Program-made: the position numbers and the translations under genes
Part shown: piece after piece, positions 34,368-44,995 of the stretch
Layout of the letters: every line of letters begins with the position of its first letter
Position numbering within the stretch: position 1 is the stretch's first letter
Notes under the pieces: model-generated
What the model saw: the letters and a program-made list of their open reading frames with translations, nothing else
Databases searched by the model: none
Told to the model about the DNA's origin: nothing
DNA from: Henckelia pumila
Lineage: Eukaryota > Streptophyta > Magnoliopsida > Lamiales > Gesneriaceae
Direction: 5' to 3'
Length of the DNA stretch: 64,000 nucleotides
NCBI RefSeq assembly: GCF_033568475.1
Contig: NC_133122.1
Location: 138,515,402 to 138,579,401 of the forward strand

Positions 34368-36130
34368 AATTCACAACTTATCTTCAACAAACAATTAAAT
34401 GTATGAAATTTATATATAATAACAAATACTAAAATATTAATATACAAGAATCATGAATGATTTTCACTTCAAGCACTAGTTACTTGGTTTTTGAAAACCA
34501 AAGGGATTTTTTAAAAAATGGATGACTTACAACCACCTCTATAACGCAAATCATCAATGTGACTCCAAAAATCAATGTTAATTTTAGGAATAGTTCCAGA
34601 AAATAATTTTAAATTCAAATATGACCGAGCCAAGCTCAAATACAGGAAACTGTTTTCAAAATCAAGAATGAATACTTTTGGTTTCAAAGAAAAAACTGGA
34701 AATTAATTTTACTAGTGAACATAAATAAAAAATGCACTATGACAAATATTTTAAGAACAGGGAGAAAATATTCAGAAAATGCACTGCCACTAAGATTAAC
34801 AGGGAAGGACCACTAAAACATGATTGCTACAAGAAGATATTCACCACAACGAAACTTATAACCACTATGACAAATTTTGTAAGCACAGGGAGAAAATATG
34901 CGACCAGGTTTAATTTGAAAGCACATTAAAAGTCCACCGAAGCAGAACAAGTTCTAAAAATACCTGCTTTTGTTGCGGCAGTGAAGTTTGCTGCTTATAC
35001 AAGTTTCGTAGTCTTTTAACCTCTCTCTTGAGAACTTAATGCTCCACTACAGAAACATCCAGAAAGTTAAAATCAGATTCCATAAAAAACTTGTCCAATG
35101 TGTAGTGCAAGAATCCATGTTTAGATTTGTTAGATTGAGGTGCGAGCGACTAGAGCTAGGATGCTACTTTCAAGTTCAGCTTGTGTCTGAAAAGTAGCTG
35201 CAGCAAAATCAGTAACACATGCTATAGTTTTTAGCTCACTGTGAGTGAAAGAAAGCTACCAAATGCAGTATCATTGCCCTAGTGGTGTATAGAGTATAAA
35301 CCAACACAATATTCAGACATATTCAAGAACACTTCAAATCCCCAATTAAGTCAACGGATGTTTTATGAGGGAAACAACACATGAAACCCCCCAAAAAATC
35401 TGCTAATAACTTGAACTAGTTTTGTCTTCTTTTATTTGGCATCAGTAAATAAGAAGAACAAGAGGGTCCAGATTAGAACATCGAAATGTCTCACTCTCTA
35501 TTCGCAAGAAAGATCAATCAAGAAAATCTAAACCACAGCATGATATTTTTTTCTTCTTCACAAGAAGCAAGAGCTCAAAAAATTAAAAGGCATTTGCTCT
35601 CTACAATTTCACTAAAGATTCAACCTCTGAAATTCGAGAATGCAGCAGCTTTACATCAACTTGGGCTAAAACACAATTTCTACAAGGGGGAAGCTGCAAA
35701 CTAATGACCAGAACCTAACTTAAACTTTAAACACCAATTTACAAGTTATAGCTTTAGAAATACCAAACTTAAAAACGAGGGCGTCACAGTAAATAAAAAA
35801 AATCCAAGAGATCACAAAAGAAGCGCAAAGATTGAAACTTTAAACACCAATTTTCAAGAAATTTCTTCGAACTCCAGAACTAAAGTAAAACTCACCAAGA
35901 AACAGAGAAATCTGAGAGAGTTCTCTGAGAATCCCCCCTTTATCACTGTACTGAATGACCCATGAGCCACTAGGTTTTGCTTTCGAAATAGGGTGTTGGC
36001 GTCGGTTCCCGGCGGTGGTTGATGGTGGGCGGCTGAAGAAGAAAGGGATCGAGCAGCTAGGTTTTCTTCCCCACGACGAAGAAGAAAGGGGATCGGATCG
36101 TGTTTTCTTTTTTTCATAAGTGTTAAGGTC
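34368..36130 (-). other. Internal non-coding part of CACTA G
   Basis: No product recognised. Open frames at 34732-34929, 35486-35704 and 35854-36132 have no match I know. The last, on the minus strand near the right end, could be the first exon or 5' leader of the former transposon transcript. Confidence 0.4.
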
Positions 36131-36394
36131 AAAATATCCGGTTAATTTTTACTTCATCAATTATAATAAAAAATATTAATTTATTTACTTTTTACTTCAG
36201 CAATAATAGTGTGCCGAAGTAAAATACTGTCCAAAATAATTAGTGAAGCCCGCGTTTTTCAAGTACCGAAGTAAAAGGTGCGTTTTTACTTCATCCGTGT
36301 TATTACCGAAGTATATTGTTACCTTTTACTTCGTATTTCCTAATTGGCGAAGTAAAAACTGACGAAGTAAAAGGCCCATTTTCTACTAGTGTGA

Positions 36395-36432
36395 GTCGGG
36401 TAATTTGGGCGCGACACGACTAAGCGTTACCA
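36395..36432 (+). repeat. Last 38 bases of C 5' LTR
   Basis: Follows the right tga duplication of G (36392-36394) and ends gcgttacca just before the PBS. Confidence 0.75.
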
Positions 36433-36437
36433 AATTT

Positions 36438-36455
36438 TGGTGCCGTTGCCGGGGA
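36438..36455 (+). other. Primer binding site of C (tRNA-Asp type, one change)
   Basis: TGGTGCCGTTGCCGGGGA differs from the T1 and B site at one base (C to T at the fourth position). Confidence 0.85.
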
Positions 36456-36542
36456 ACGGTATTTAATTTATTGTGTTTTTTTATTTTTGTTTAATCTCAC
36501 TCTATTTTCTTTTCTTTGTTTCTAGTTTTTTCTCCGTCGTTC

Positions 36543-38477
36543 ATGCTTTCAGGTAAATCTTCAGAAGAAGAATTTTCATATGACCCAAAGATCGAAAGAA
36601 CTTTGCATAGGCGAAGGAGAGAAGTTCTTAGGAGATAAGAAGAGGACGAGACTCAGACTGAAATTTCTGATGAAGAGATGGCTGAAAACGCAAATCTAAG
36701 CCTGAGAAATTGGGCACCCCTGATCTCAATCAACAGCCTTTATGCATTACTTTTCCTACTCTAGAAAATAATGCTACATTTGAGCTTAAATCTGGACTAA
36801 TTCACTTACTACCTTCTTTTCATGGTCTCACATGTGAGGATCCTCACAAGCACTTGATGGAATTTCATGTGGTATGCACGAGTATGAAACATCATGGAGT
36901 GACAGAGGAGCAGATCCAACTCAGAGCCTTTCCTTTCTCTTTGGAGAGTTCTGCTAAGGATTGGCTGTACTATTTACCCTCTGGATCCATCACAACTTGG
37001 ACTGAAATGAAGAGGATTTTTCTGGAGAAATATTTCCCAACTTCTAGAGCAGCAAATATCAGAAAGGAAATATATGGGATCAAGAAATTTACAGGGGAAT
37101 CACTTCATGAATAATGGGAGCGGTTCAAAAGGCTGTGCGCTAGTTGTCCGCAACATCAGATAAGTGAAAACTTGTCAATTCAATATTGCTATGAAGGTTT
37201 GTTACCTCATGACAGGAGTATGTTAGATGCGGGCAGTGGAGGAGTGTTTGTTGATAAAACACCGCAAGCTGCAAGGAACCTAATAAAGAACATGGCTACC
37301 AATTCTCAGCAATTTGGCACCAACAAAAGTGATTCTACGCATAGAAGGAATAACGAGGTAAATGTCTCTTCACTTGAACAACAACTGATTGATCTGACGT
37401 CTCTTGTGCGTCAACTTGCTGTAGGGAATTGACAAAATGTGAAAAAGTGTGGAATTTGTGCTGCGATGGGGCATTCAACTGAGATGTGCCCCACCCTTCA
37501 AGAGGGATCTACTGAGCAAGTCAATGACGCAGGAGGATTTCCAGGGCCACCACAGCAGAAGTATGATCCTTACTCCAACACATACAATCCAGGTTGGAAG
37601 GATCATCCCAATCTTAGGTATGGAAACCCTCCGATTAATCAGCCTGCACATCACATGCAACCGAATAATCAAGCATACAGGCCACCGTATCCTCCACAAC
37701 AGAAACTTCCTCAATTCCCAGCGCCTGGTGAGTTTCTAGAAAACATAGTTAAGGATCTTGCAACTAATACGTTAAATTTTCAACAGAAAACGAGAGCAAG
37801 TATCCAACACTTGAACACTCAGGTGGGACAGTTGACAACCACAGTTAACAGGTTGGAAGCACAACATTCTAACAGCTTACCATCACAGACAGTGGTGAAT
37901 CCAAAGGAGAATGTAAGTGCCATAACTTTGAGGAATGGAAGAGAGTTGAAGGTTCATGAAGAACCAGTACAGAACGAAGATGAGGATGCACCAAAAGGTA
38001 AGTTTCCTCTCCTTTCTGAATATAAAAATGTAGCCCCTTTTCCCTTTGCGTTGAAAGAGTCTAGGAAGGATGAAGGTATTAAGGGGTTGTATGAAACTTT
38101 TCGTAGATGTGAGGTAAATATTCCTTTCTTAGATGCTATCAAACAAGTACCTCGCTATGCTAAGTTTTTGAAAGAATTATGTACTGCGAAAAAAACACAA
38201 AAGTTGATGGGATGTAAAAAATTTGAACAAGGAGAACAGGTTTCTGCTGTGATTCAGAGAAAGATACCCACAAAATGCAAGGATCCAGGTATGTTTTCGA
38301 TTCCTTGTAAAATAGGAGATGTTCAGCTTGATACGACCATGTTAGATTTAGGAGCATCGATTAATGTAATGCCGTAGTCTGTTTATGCTTCCTTAAAACT
38401 AAGGCCTTTGAATGAAACTACAACTGTGATCCAGATGGCTGATAGATCTACTATTTATCCTAGGGGTGTGATAGAGG
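36543..38477 (+). pseudogene. Element C gag, part before the MULE
   Basis: Starts MLSGKSSEEEFSYDPKIERT. It has the Gag core (QLRAFPFSLESSAKDWLYYL near 36918-36978), a CCHC zinc knuckle CGICAAMGHSTEMC at 37448-37489, a Pro/Gln-rich linker and the protease-like motif LDLGASINVMP near 38344. Stops occur near 36640, 37113, 37430 and 38375, with a frameshift near 36705. The frame is split by a 9-bp-duplicating insertion at 38478 and resumes at 39853. Confidence 0.9.
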
Positions 38478-39843
38478 GGAGAGGACCCTCTGCTATGCAC
38501 CAAAAACAGCATAATATGCTGTGCTCCCAAAACGGTGCCGTTTTGGGAGCTGACAATTTTTTTTTTTTTTGAATTTTGTTTCCTTTGTTTTAATGTTCCA
38601 CGTAAAGTACTTATAAGGCGTAGTAGTTGGTACTTGTCGTTCATATTTTTTGCAATTATGTTACTTTCTTTTTTCTTTTTTTATTAAAACAAAATCGTCA
38701 AAAGATAAAATAAAAAATACTATTCTCCTGACATTAACATGTAAAATTCGTTTTAGTATATGAATGGTAGAATGGGTGATAAATTGGTTAATTAATTATT
38801 GTAATAATTTAATTGTTATCCATGAAAATGTTAATTTTATATTTTAATAAAATTTGTTTTAATTTCAATTAGTTTTCTTAAATTTAACAAAATATTTTAT
38901 TTAAAGTTATCTTATTGATAAAAGTTTGATTAATTAATTATTGTAATAATTTAATTGTTATCCCATTAAAATGTTAATTTTATATTTTAACAAAATTAGT
39001 TAATTTCAATTAGTTTTAGTACAACAAAATATTTTATTTAAAGTTATTTTATTGATAAAATTTTGATTAATTAATTATTGTAATAATTTAATTCTTATCT
39101 CATTAAAATGTTAATTTTATATTTTAATAAAATTAATTAATTTCAATTAGGTTTCATAAAATCAACAAAATATTTTAGTTAAAGTTCTTTCATTGATAAA
39201 AATTTGATTAATTAATTATTGTAATAATTTAATTGTTATCCCATTAAAATTATTTTTCGTAAATTCAACAAAATATTATATTTAAAGTTATTTTATTGAT
39301 AAAAGTATAAAAATCTATTTAAAACTTATATTATAATAAATAATTATCTTCTTATTTGTATAAAAATTAAAGAATTATCTATTGATAAATTATACACTCA
39401 AATACAATATATTATCAAAATATTTATAAATATATAATATATAAATTATATATTTTCTCTCCATTTATAATTTATAATTATAATAATACAATGACCTATA
39501 CTATATGTAATAGTTGAACACCTTAAAGTGAAGATATCAACTTTTATCCAAAAATTGTCCTTATATAAATTATATATAATTGAGCAATGAAGAGATAAAC
39601 GACTCCGAGATCAGAAATTTAACATTGTATGTGGAATTTTCCGTCTACAAACACCTACATATAAAAATAAAAAAGGGAAAGGAAGGAAAGTGAATTATGG
39701 AATAGGAAAACATAAGCCTATGAGAAGAAACTAAAGTTGTGCACCGTTTTATTTATTTATTTTTTTCTCAAATCCAAAATGACACCGTTTTGAAAGCACA
39801 GTATGGTGCTGTTTTTTTTACCACAGCAGAGGATCTGCTCCCA
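38478..39843. mobile_element. Non-autonomous Mutator-like element (MULE) in C gag
   Basis: The gag frame breaks at tgatagagg (38469-38477) and resumes at a second tgatagagg (39844-39852), a 9-bp duplication. The two ends form imperfect terminal inverted repeats of about 70 bp sharing cctctgct, the run tgctgtgct or its variant, and caaaacggtg. The 1366-bp interior is very AT-rich, contains a four-copy tandem repeat and has no transposase. Ends may be off by one base. Confidence 0.88.
38789..39305. repeat. About 140-bp tandem repeat inside the MULE
   Basis: The landmark attaattattgtaataattt recurs at about 38791, 38933, 39070 and 39211, spacings 137-142 bp. The fourth copy is shortened. Units share acaaaatattttatttaaagt and ttattgataaaa. 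Confidence 0.85.
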
Positions 39844-40309
39844 TGATAGAGGATGTTCTTGTGCAAGTTGGTAATCTGGTTTTTCTTGCTGATTTTTATG
39901 TGCTTGACATGAAAAACAATGACTTTAAGAGCCCAATTTTGCTAGGAAGACCATTCTTAAAACTTCAAAGTCTGTTATAGATGTTCATAATGGTACTCTC
40001 ACTATGAAATTCGATGGGGAGATTGTCAAGTTTAATATTTTTGATAACCTTAATTTTTCTAGTTGTGAAAGTGCTGTTAATAATCTTGATATCAATGATT
40101 ATTTTTCACAAGAACACAAGAAAGTTGTGAATGAGTGTAAGTTGAAGGAAGTAGTAGCAAGACCTGTTAAAATATCTCTTTTTGATCTACAGGCACCCGA
40201 AGCTGAAGAACCTAGTATTTCTAGGAATTCAAAGAAAGGACCAAAATTAACTGTGAAAGTGCTCAAATGGGTGAAGGTGGACAAGGAAATTAGATATGAA
40301 CCACCATGA
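39844..40309 (+). pseudogene. Element C gag, C-terminal part
   Basis: Continues with IEDVLVQVGNLVFLADFYVL and ILLGRPFLK (flap-like part of the protease region), a frameshift near 39960, then the tail from 40004 to a TGA at 40307-40309. The same positions in B are followed in frame by RT; here the frame ends and no pol follows. Confidence 0.88.
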
Positions 40310-40323
40310 TAAACTGAAGCATG

Positions 40324-40374
40324 CAGTCGGGCCAAAGACTGTAAATAGAGGCGCTGACTGGGAGGCAACCCAGT
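40324..40374 (+). other. Post-gag two-hairpin element, C copy
   Basis: Fourteen bases after the gag TGA: hairpin I (CAGTC, loop gggccaaa, GACTG; 40324-40341), a 15-nt linker with GCGCT, hairpin II (ACTGGG, loop AGGCAA, CCCAGT; 40357-40374). Compared with T1 and T2, the hairpin II stem changes from CTTGGG/CCCAAG to ACTGGG/CCCAGT, keeping pairing. Confidence 0.78.
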
Positions 40375-41538
40375 GTTTTTTCCTTTCATTTAGTTTTTTT
40401 TTGTTTTTTTTTTGTTGTTTTTAGAACCGAGTGCCGCCACCTCCGCAGTCTGTGTTTCAATGTGATTCTTTCATTATTCCGTTAGACGTAGAAGAGGACG
40501 ACACCGCCAACACTTGAACCAGGGGAGTTTTGTTTTACATTTGCATTGCATTGTCATTTTGTTATTTGTGTTGTTGTGTTTTTGTGTTCTGAAGCATTGA
40601 GGGCAATGCTTTATCTAAGTGTACGGGTGCATTCATTGCATAGCATTTGTTTTATTGCGTATGTGCATATAGTTCATGCATTGTTGTTTGTGTTTCTTGT
40701 TTGTTTCGTCTGCATAAGTAGAGGATGGTTTCTAGCCTATGATGATGAAGTTGAAAAAAATGAGATTTTTGAAATTTTTTTACTCTTGATTGGACATGAG
40801 AAACCGTAGGTTGATTAGTGAATATTTTTAAGCACACATGTTTAACCAGTGAATTGTAGCGATGTATTAGATAATTTTGGTGTCTGTTGAACCATTGCAC
40901 GACAATAGGTGTTTGTGAAACCTGATAGTTTCTTAAATCTTGATGATCTTTTTGATATGACATGTACGATCTTGGGGCGTACCTGTTAAAATATCTTATT
41001 TTATAGAAACTTTTTTTTGGAAATCAATAACAATTCCATCCGGGTTATGAGCAAGAAGATTTAAATCCTATTAATCTTGTTCCATAGCTAAGTTTGCGGA
41101 TCCAATGAGATTGTAGTTACATCCGGGCTATAGACGAGGGGTTGAAATTCTAACCCTATCAAAGTTATAGCTAAGTATGCGGGTAATTATTGGGACTTTA
41201 AAAATGTCGGGTGAAAAATCCGACGGTGCGTAATTTTATCTCAAGAAAGTTGTGTTATGTTAAAGGATTGTTGGGAGGAGTGTTCTTGATTGTGAAACTT
41301 ACACTGAATTGTCCTAGGTCGGCGAACAGTCTTGAAACTTTGTCTTTTGTAGTTGCATGTAACTGGGATAACATGAGACACACACACACACACGTTCATA
41401 TTCGAATGTAGGTGTATCATTGATAATCGAGAGTAAGTGTAAACTTGTTATTTGTGTGAGAAACTTCTCTGAGGCTATGTTATGCAGGATTCGTCCTTGC
41501 TTATGTTGTTGTTATGTTTTCATTTTGTTTTTGCATTT
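40375..41538 (+). other. Element C non-coding region between gag and PPT
   Basis: About 1.2 kb with no retroelement protein motif. It contains tgagggcaatgct (near 40600), the counterpart of the block next to the internal purine tracts of T1 and T2 but without the G run. It also has the duplicated module at 41026-41195 and a short (CA)n run at 41372-41391. Open frames such as 40546-40809 are not supported. Confidence 0.7.
41026..41195 (+). repeat. Two copies of a roughly 88-bp module in C, shared with T2
   Basis: Each copy starts near catccgggytat, passes through an aat(t/c)cta region, and ends agctaagtttgcggat or agctaagtatgcgggt. Three related copies occur in T2 on the minus strand (56840-57125). 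Confidence 0.7.
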
Positions 41539-41577
41539 CTTGCTCGAGGGCGAGCAAGGTTTAAGTATGGGGGAGTT
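41539..41577 (+). other. Hairpin and polypurine tract before the C 3' LTR
   Basis: Perfect 8-bp hairpin CTTGCTCG, loop aggg, CGAGCAAG (41539-41558), followed by the purine tract aagtatgggggag up to the LTR start at 41578. Confidence 0.75.
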
Positions 41578-42381
41578 TGATGTGGTGATATTGTCCTATA
41601 TTTATTAGAGTAAATTTGTATTATTAGGAGAATTTACATTGATTAAATGCATTTTATAGTTTCTAATAATTTTTTTTGGTTTGATTTAGGAGAAGAAGGA
41701 GAATGAGAAAAAGGTAGATGAATTTGAGAGGAAAAGGTGGAAAAGCTATTGCGCAAGAATGAATTACGGAGCAGCAATGGTAAAAAAATTATTTTTAATT
41801 AAAAAGATCCAAATCCAATCTCTACCGTTCAGAATGAATTTCAAGATGTTTTGAAGCCGCTGACCAAATTTCAGCTCAATCCGACAACTAGATCTCGAGA
41901 TATGAAATTTTCAAAAACGTTGCGCGCATAAAAAAAGTGAGCTCGCTCGATCTGCTAAACTCAGCAGATCGAGCGGCCAGAAGAGAAAAATTGCGGAAAA
42001 TTTGGACAGAGAAATTTTGGCTCGATCCGTCAACTTCAACCGATCGATCCAGCGGCGCAGTTAGGGAAAAAATTCAGGAAAAGGAAATTTTTATTTTGAG
42101 GACTCTAGTCTATATTTAAGACTTTTAATTCCGATTTTTAGTATCCATTATTAGACTTTTGGGAGATAAAACACGAAGTATTCCTTGGCGGCAAGGTTTT
42201 ATTCCAACTTTTCTTAGATTTCTTCTCTTCTTTTGATTTTTCTTTCGTTTTTCGTGAATCGTTTTGGCTAGTTTCTAGAACTTGGTTGAGGAAGACGAGC
42301 CCTTGATTTTATTTGTTTGTGAGATTCGAATTTTCATTGTTTAATTATTATTGAGTATCAAAAATTGTTCTGGATTATTTT
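41578..42381 (+). repeat. 3' LTR of C, truncated
   Basis: Matches 30831 onward to ctggattattt, where the start of another LTR (tgtaacgcc) interrupts it. It carries the hairpin GCTCGATCTGCT / AGCAGATCGAGC at 41945-41974. The rest of this LTR is not seen further right. Confidence 0.85.
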
Positions 42382-43235
42382 GTAACGCCCCAAATTTATA
42401 TTAATTAAGTTTATTGAGATAATCAGAGATTACAGAGTTCAAGAGCCGACTTCATTTTGATCAGGGTCTATTTTGCAAATTTCAGATTTTGCAGGGACTA
42501 AAATGCAAATATCGAGTTTATTAGATATTTAAAGGAGTTTGACTTGTTCTTTTCACTCCATCTCCTCCCCCATCTCGCCATTTCTCAATTGAAGAACCAA
42601 CTTGAGCTTCCAAGCTTCCAGATTTCTTCCCGAGCTCGATCCGTCCGTTAGAATTTATTTCTGAAGGCAGATTAGCGATCACAACAGCAAGAGCTTTCTT
42701 ATATCGTAAGTTTTTCTACGATCACCTAGACTTCTATTTTCGGATGTTGTTAGAATAGATTGAGTTTCGGTTATGTTGTTCTTGAACGAGTTCTTATCGT
42801 TTATTCTCAGTCGGTTTTGAAATAGAGCGACGTTCGGAATTGTTAGGATTTTTGGAAGCAATTTTAGAAAATGTGAATTTTGAGATGTGTTGGATTTGAG
42901 TTGTTTTTGTTGTGTTAGCATTGATTTGAGTTGTTTTCAATGCTGTACTGCTGTCTGTGTTTCCGGTTTGATCAGTTTATAGACGTTATGCCTCCGGTTT
43001 GAGTTTTGGATTTCGAGCCGTTTTGAGTTGTAGAACTTGGAATTTGGGTTGTTCGTCGTTGTTGATCATCTTTTGTCTCCGCACAGATTCGTTTGAAGTT
43101 TGTCAAGCCCAGAGTTAGCAGCAGTCGATTGTCGAAGAGTTGGACAAAGAACGGTAAAGAGATTACCTTGAGCAGTTGTTGTTGTTAGGTTGTATAGTTT
43201 CTGATATAACCTTTTATTGTAGCCTATCCAGAGTT
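42382..43235 (+). repeat. Element H: Tekay-like LTR, partial
   Basis: Begins tgtaacgccccaaattt, a start typical of plant chromovirus LTRs, exactly where C's LTR is broken. It is cut at 43236 by the end of a CACTA element. No PBS or coding part of H is in the window. Confidence 0.6.
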
Positions 43236-43500
43236 CACTACAAGAAATTTGGTAATAGACTACACCAGAAAGACAACGGTTTTTAATAAAACCGTAGTAA
43301 TTTTACAATTAACTACGGTTTTTACAGAAACCGTAGTTAATGGGCGTTTTTTTAAAATATATGTCTACAATTTTGTAAAAACCATTGTTGTTTGTGTTCT
43401 ACAACATCGATTTTTAAAAACCGTAGTCTATGAGCGTTTTTTTTATAAATAGACTACGGTTTTTTGGTACCGTAGTCTATGAACGTTTTTTTAAAAAAAA
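43236..43500 (+). mobile_element. One end of a second CACTA element
   Basis: CACTACAAGAAATTT at 43236 is the standard CACTA terminus in many plants. It is followed by subterminal repeats of aaccgtagt / actacggttt in both orientations up to about 43485. I could not find the matching opposite end, so the right boundary is open. Frames at 43249-43452 and 43430-43627 are repeat artefacts. Confidence 0.65.
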
Positions 43501-43644
43501 TTATGACCTTTCTTCAAAAAAAATTTGCAAAATGACCTTCAAATACAAAGAAAATGTAAAAACAAAACAAAGGAAAAACATTCAGAATGTTATATTTCAA
43601 AATCATGGTCAAACAAAGGTTATTTAGTTAAATAAATCCCACAG

Positions 43645-44182
43645 GGCCATAGTCTTGGCGCTAGTTTAATTAGCAACATTATCTTCTTTGGATCTCATAG
43701 AAAATGGGATTAAAGATATCCGGGTTACGGCCATCTGCTCTGCTAGTCCTCATGCGGGGGATCAGGTTTTCGTGGACAGAGTGAAGACGTATCCCAAATC
43801 TGAAAGTTTTTCGCACCTTCAACACAAAAGATATAGTTACTTATCATCCACAAACACTACTTTTATTGGAGTACAAAGTCGTTGGAGTAGAGCTGATAGT
43901 TGAAAACAAGATATCTCCATATATATCTGAAGAACGACGAAATTTGCAGGGGCTGATGCACGTGGTGGCGGAAAGGACAAGCCATTTGATCAATTGATCG
44001 AGGGGTGGAGCTACGCATTGGCGAATAAGGATAGCGACTTTCTGATGGAGGAATATTTAATCCCAGCCAATTAATGGTGGGTGGAGAAGAACATCGTGAT
44101 CCTCAGAAAGGATGGATTTTGGTTCAGGATGAGCGGTATCTGAAACTTTCAAAGAATACTAGGACGAAAATATTTGACCGGG
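43645..44182 (+). pseudogene. Class-3 lipase (PLA1/DAD1-like) fragment, broken
   Basis: Plus-strand translation gives, in order, the nucleophile elbow GHSLGASL (near 43645), DLIENGIKDIRVTAICSASPHAGD (from 43688; 24 residues described here as two blocks: DLIENGIKDIRVTA, ICSASPHAGD), a TKDIVTYHPQ segment fitting the catalytic Asp region, EERRNLQGLMHVVA fitting the catalytic His region, and DSDFLMEEYLIPAN followed by WWVEKN. These are the hallmarks of plant plastid or cytosolic acyl-hydrolases of the PLA1 type. Three or more frameshifts and an in-frame stop separate the blocks. The 5' half with the lid is missing. A cccacag just before GGCCATAG could be an old splice acceptor, suggesting this is a last exon. 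It could be a host relic or a fragment carried by the neighbouring CACTA element. Confidence 0.72.
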
Positions 44183-44190
44183 GCTGATTG

Positions 44191-44824
44191 CAAGGGTGTC
44201 AAAACTCAATCCAATCCATCAATTCTACACGATCCAACAAAAAAAATATCAGGTTAGGGTTGGGGGTTTTTGGATTTGGGTCGAATCGAGTTGACCCGAA
44301 AGCTAACCCGAAAAAATTAATCGGGTTTGGGTTGGGTTAGGGTCAACCCGGGTTGACCCGAAATAACCCGAAATTTTTCATTATTATTATTTTTATATAA
44401 AATTAAGATATATTTACTACATTTTTATACATTGTATGTTTGAAAAAAAATTATTATATATTGATATAATATATTTTCTTAATTTAATGTTTATTTTGTA
44501 CAATTTTTATTTTTTAAATTTTTTTTATTTTTTGTATTAAGTATACTTTAAATTTTTTATAACTAAAAGTTTAAATTTAAATTATATATAAGTTTAGATT
44601 TTGTTATTATGTGTTTTAAATTAAATATTATTATTATTATTGTGTTTTTTGAATTTTTATTTAATAATTTTGTTAAAAAAATAAAAAAATTCGGGTTGGT
44701 TCGGGTTAGTCGGGTTCGGATTGGGAATTTTCGGGTTGATTCGGGTTCGGGTTGAAGAATTTTTTAGAATTATTTTTTTCAACCCGACCCGAACCCACCC
44801 AACCCACCCGAATTGACACCCCTA
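44191..44824. mobile_element. hAT-type MITE, 634 bp
   Basis: Flanked by the 8-bp duplication gctgattg (44183-44190 and 44825-44832). Ends are caagggtgtcaa and ttgacacccccta-like (ttgacacccctagc region), giving an inverted repeat around GGGTGTCAA. The interior has many cgggttgacccgaa motifs near both ends and an AT-rich centre, with no transposase. It sits right after the lipase relic. Confidence 0.85.
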
Positions 44825-44995
44825 GCTGATTGTAATAATATTTACCATATCTTCGTTAGAAATAAGTGCATATTAATTGTTTAATGGCACCATTGTTTGC
44901 ATGGGCTATTTTGTTGTATCTTTGATGGTGTACTTGTGTGCTCTTTGGCTTGTACCTTTAATTGTGTGTGCTTTGGTTTGACACACACACACATA

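Larger units (their letters stand above)
32266..36391 (-). mobile_element. Element G: CACTA (EnSpm) deletion derivative
   Basis: Perfect 13-bp terminal inverted repeats (CACTAGTAGAAAA at 32266, TTTTCTACTAGTG ending 36391) and a 3-bp duplication tga on both sides define the ends. Both subterminal regions (about 32300-32850 and 36140-36380) are full of short repeats of the form ttacttcggta / taccgaagtaa in both orientations. Only a broken N-terminal part of a TNP2-type transposase is left. At 4.1 kb it is much shorter than autonomous family members, and it needs transposase from elsewhere. Confidence 0.95.
30831..42381 (+). mobile_element. Element C: gag-only Athila-like element carrying nested transposons
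   Basis: Plus-strand element: 5' LTR (30831-32265 and 36395-36432), PBS (36438-36455), gag only (36543-40309, with a MULE inside), post-gag hairpins, about 1.2 kb without genes, PPT, and a 3' LTR that starts at 41578 and is cut at 42381 by another LTR. No RT or integrase is present. It sits inside the integrase gene of B. Without its insertions it would be about 6 kb up to the broken 3' LTR. Confidence 0.88.

Noticed and set aside
35854..36132. 92-codon minus-strand frame with His/Pro-rich part near the CACTA right end
   Set aside because: No similarity I recognise; it could be leader sequence of the transposon transcript, but not enough to call a gene.
43249..43627. Short frames after the CACTA end
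   Set aside because: They translate subterminal repeats.
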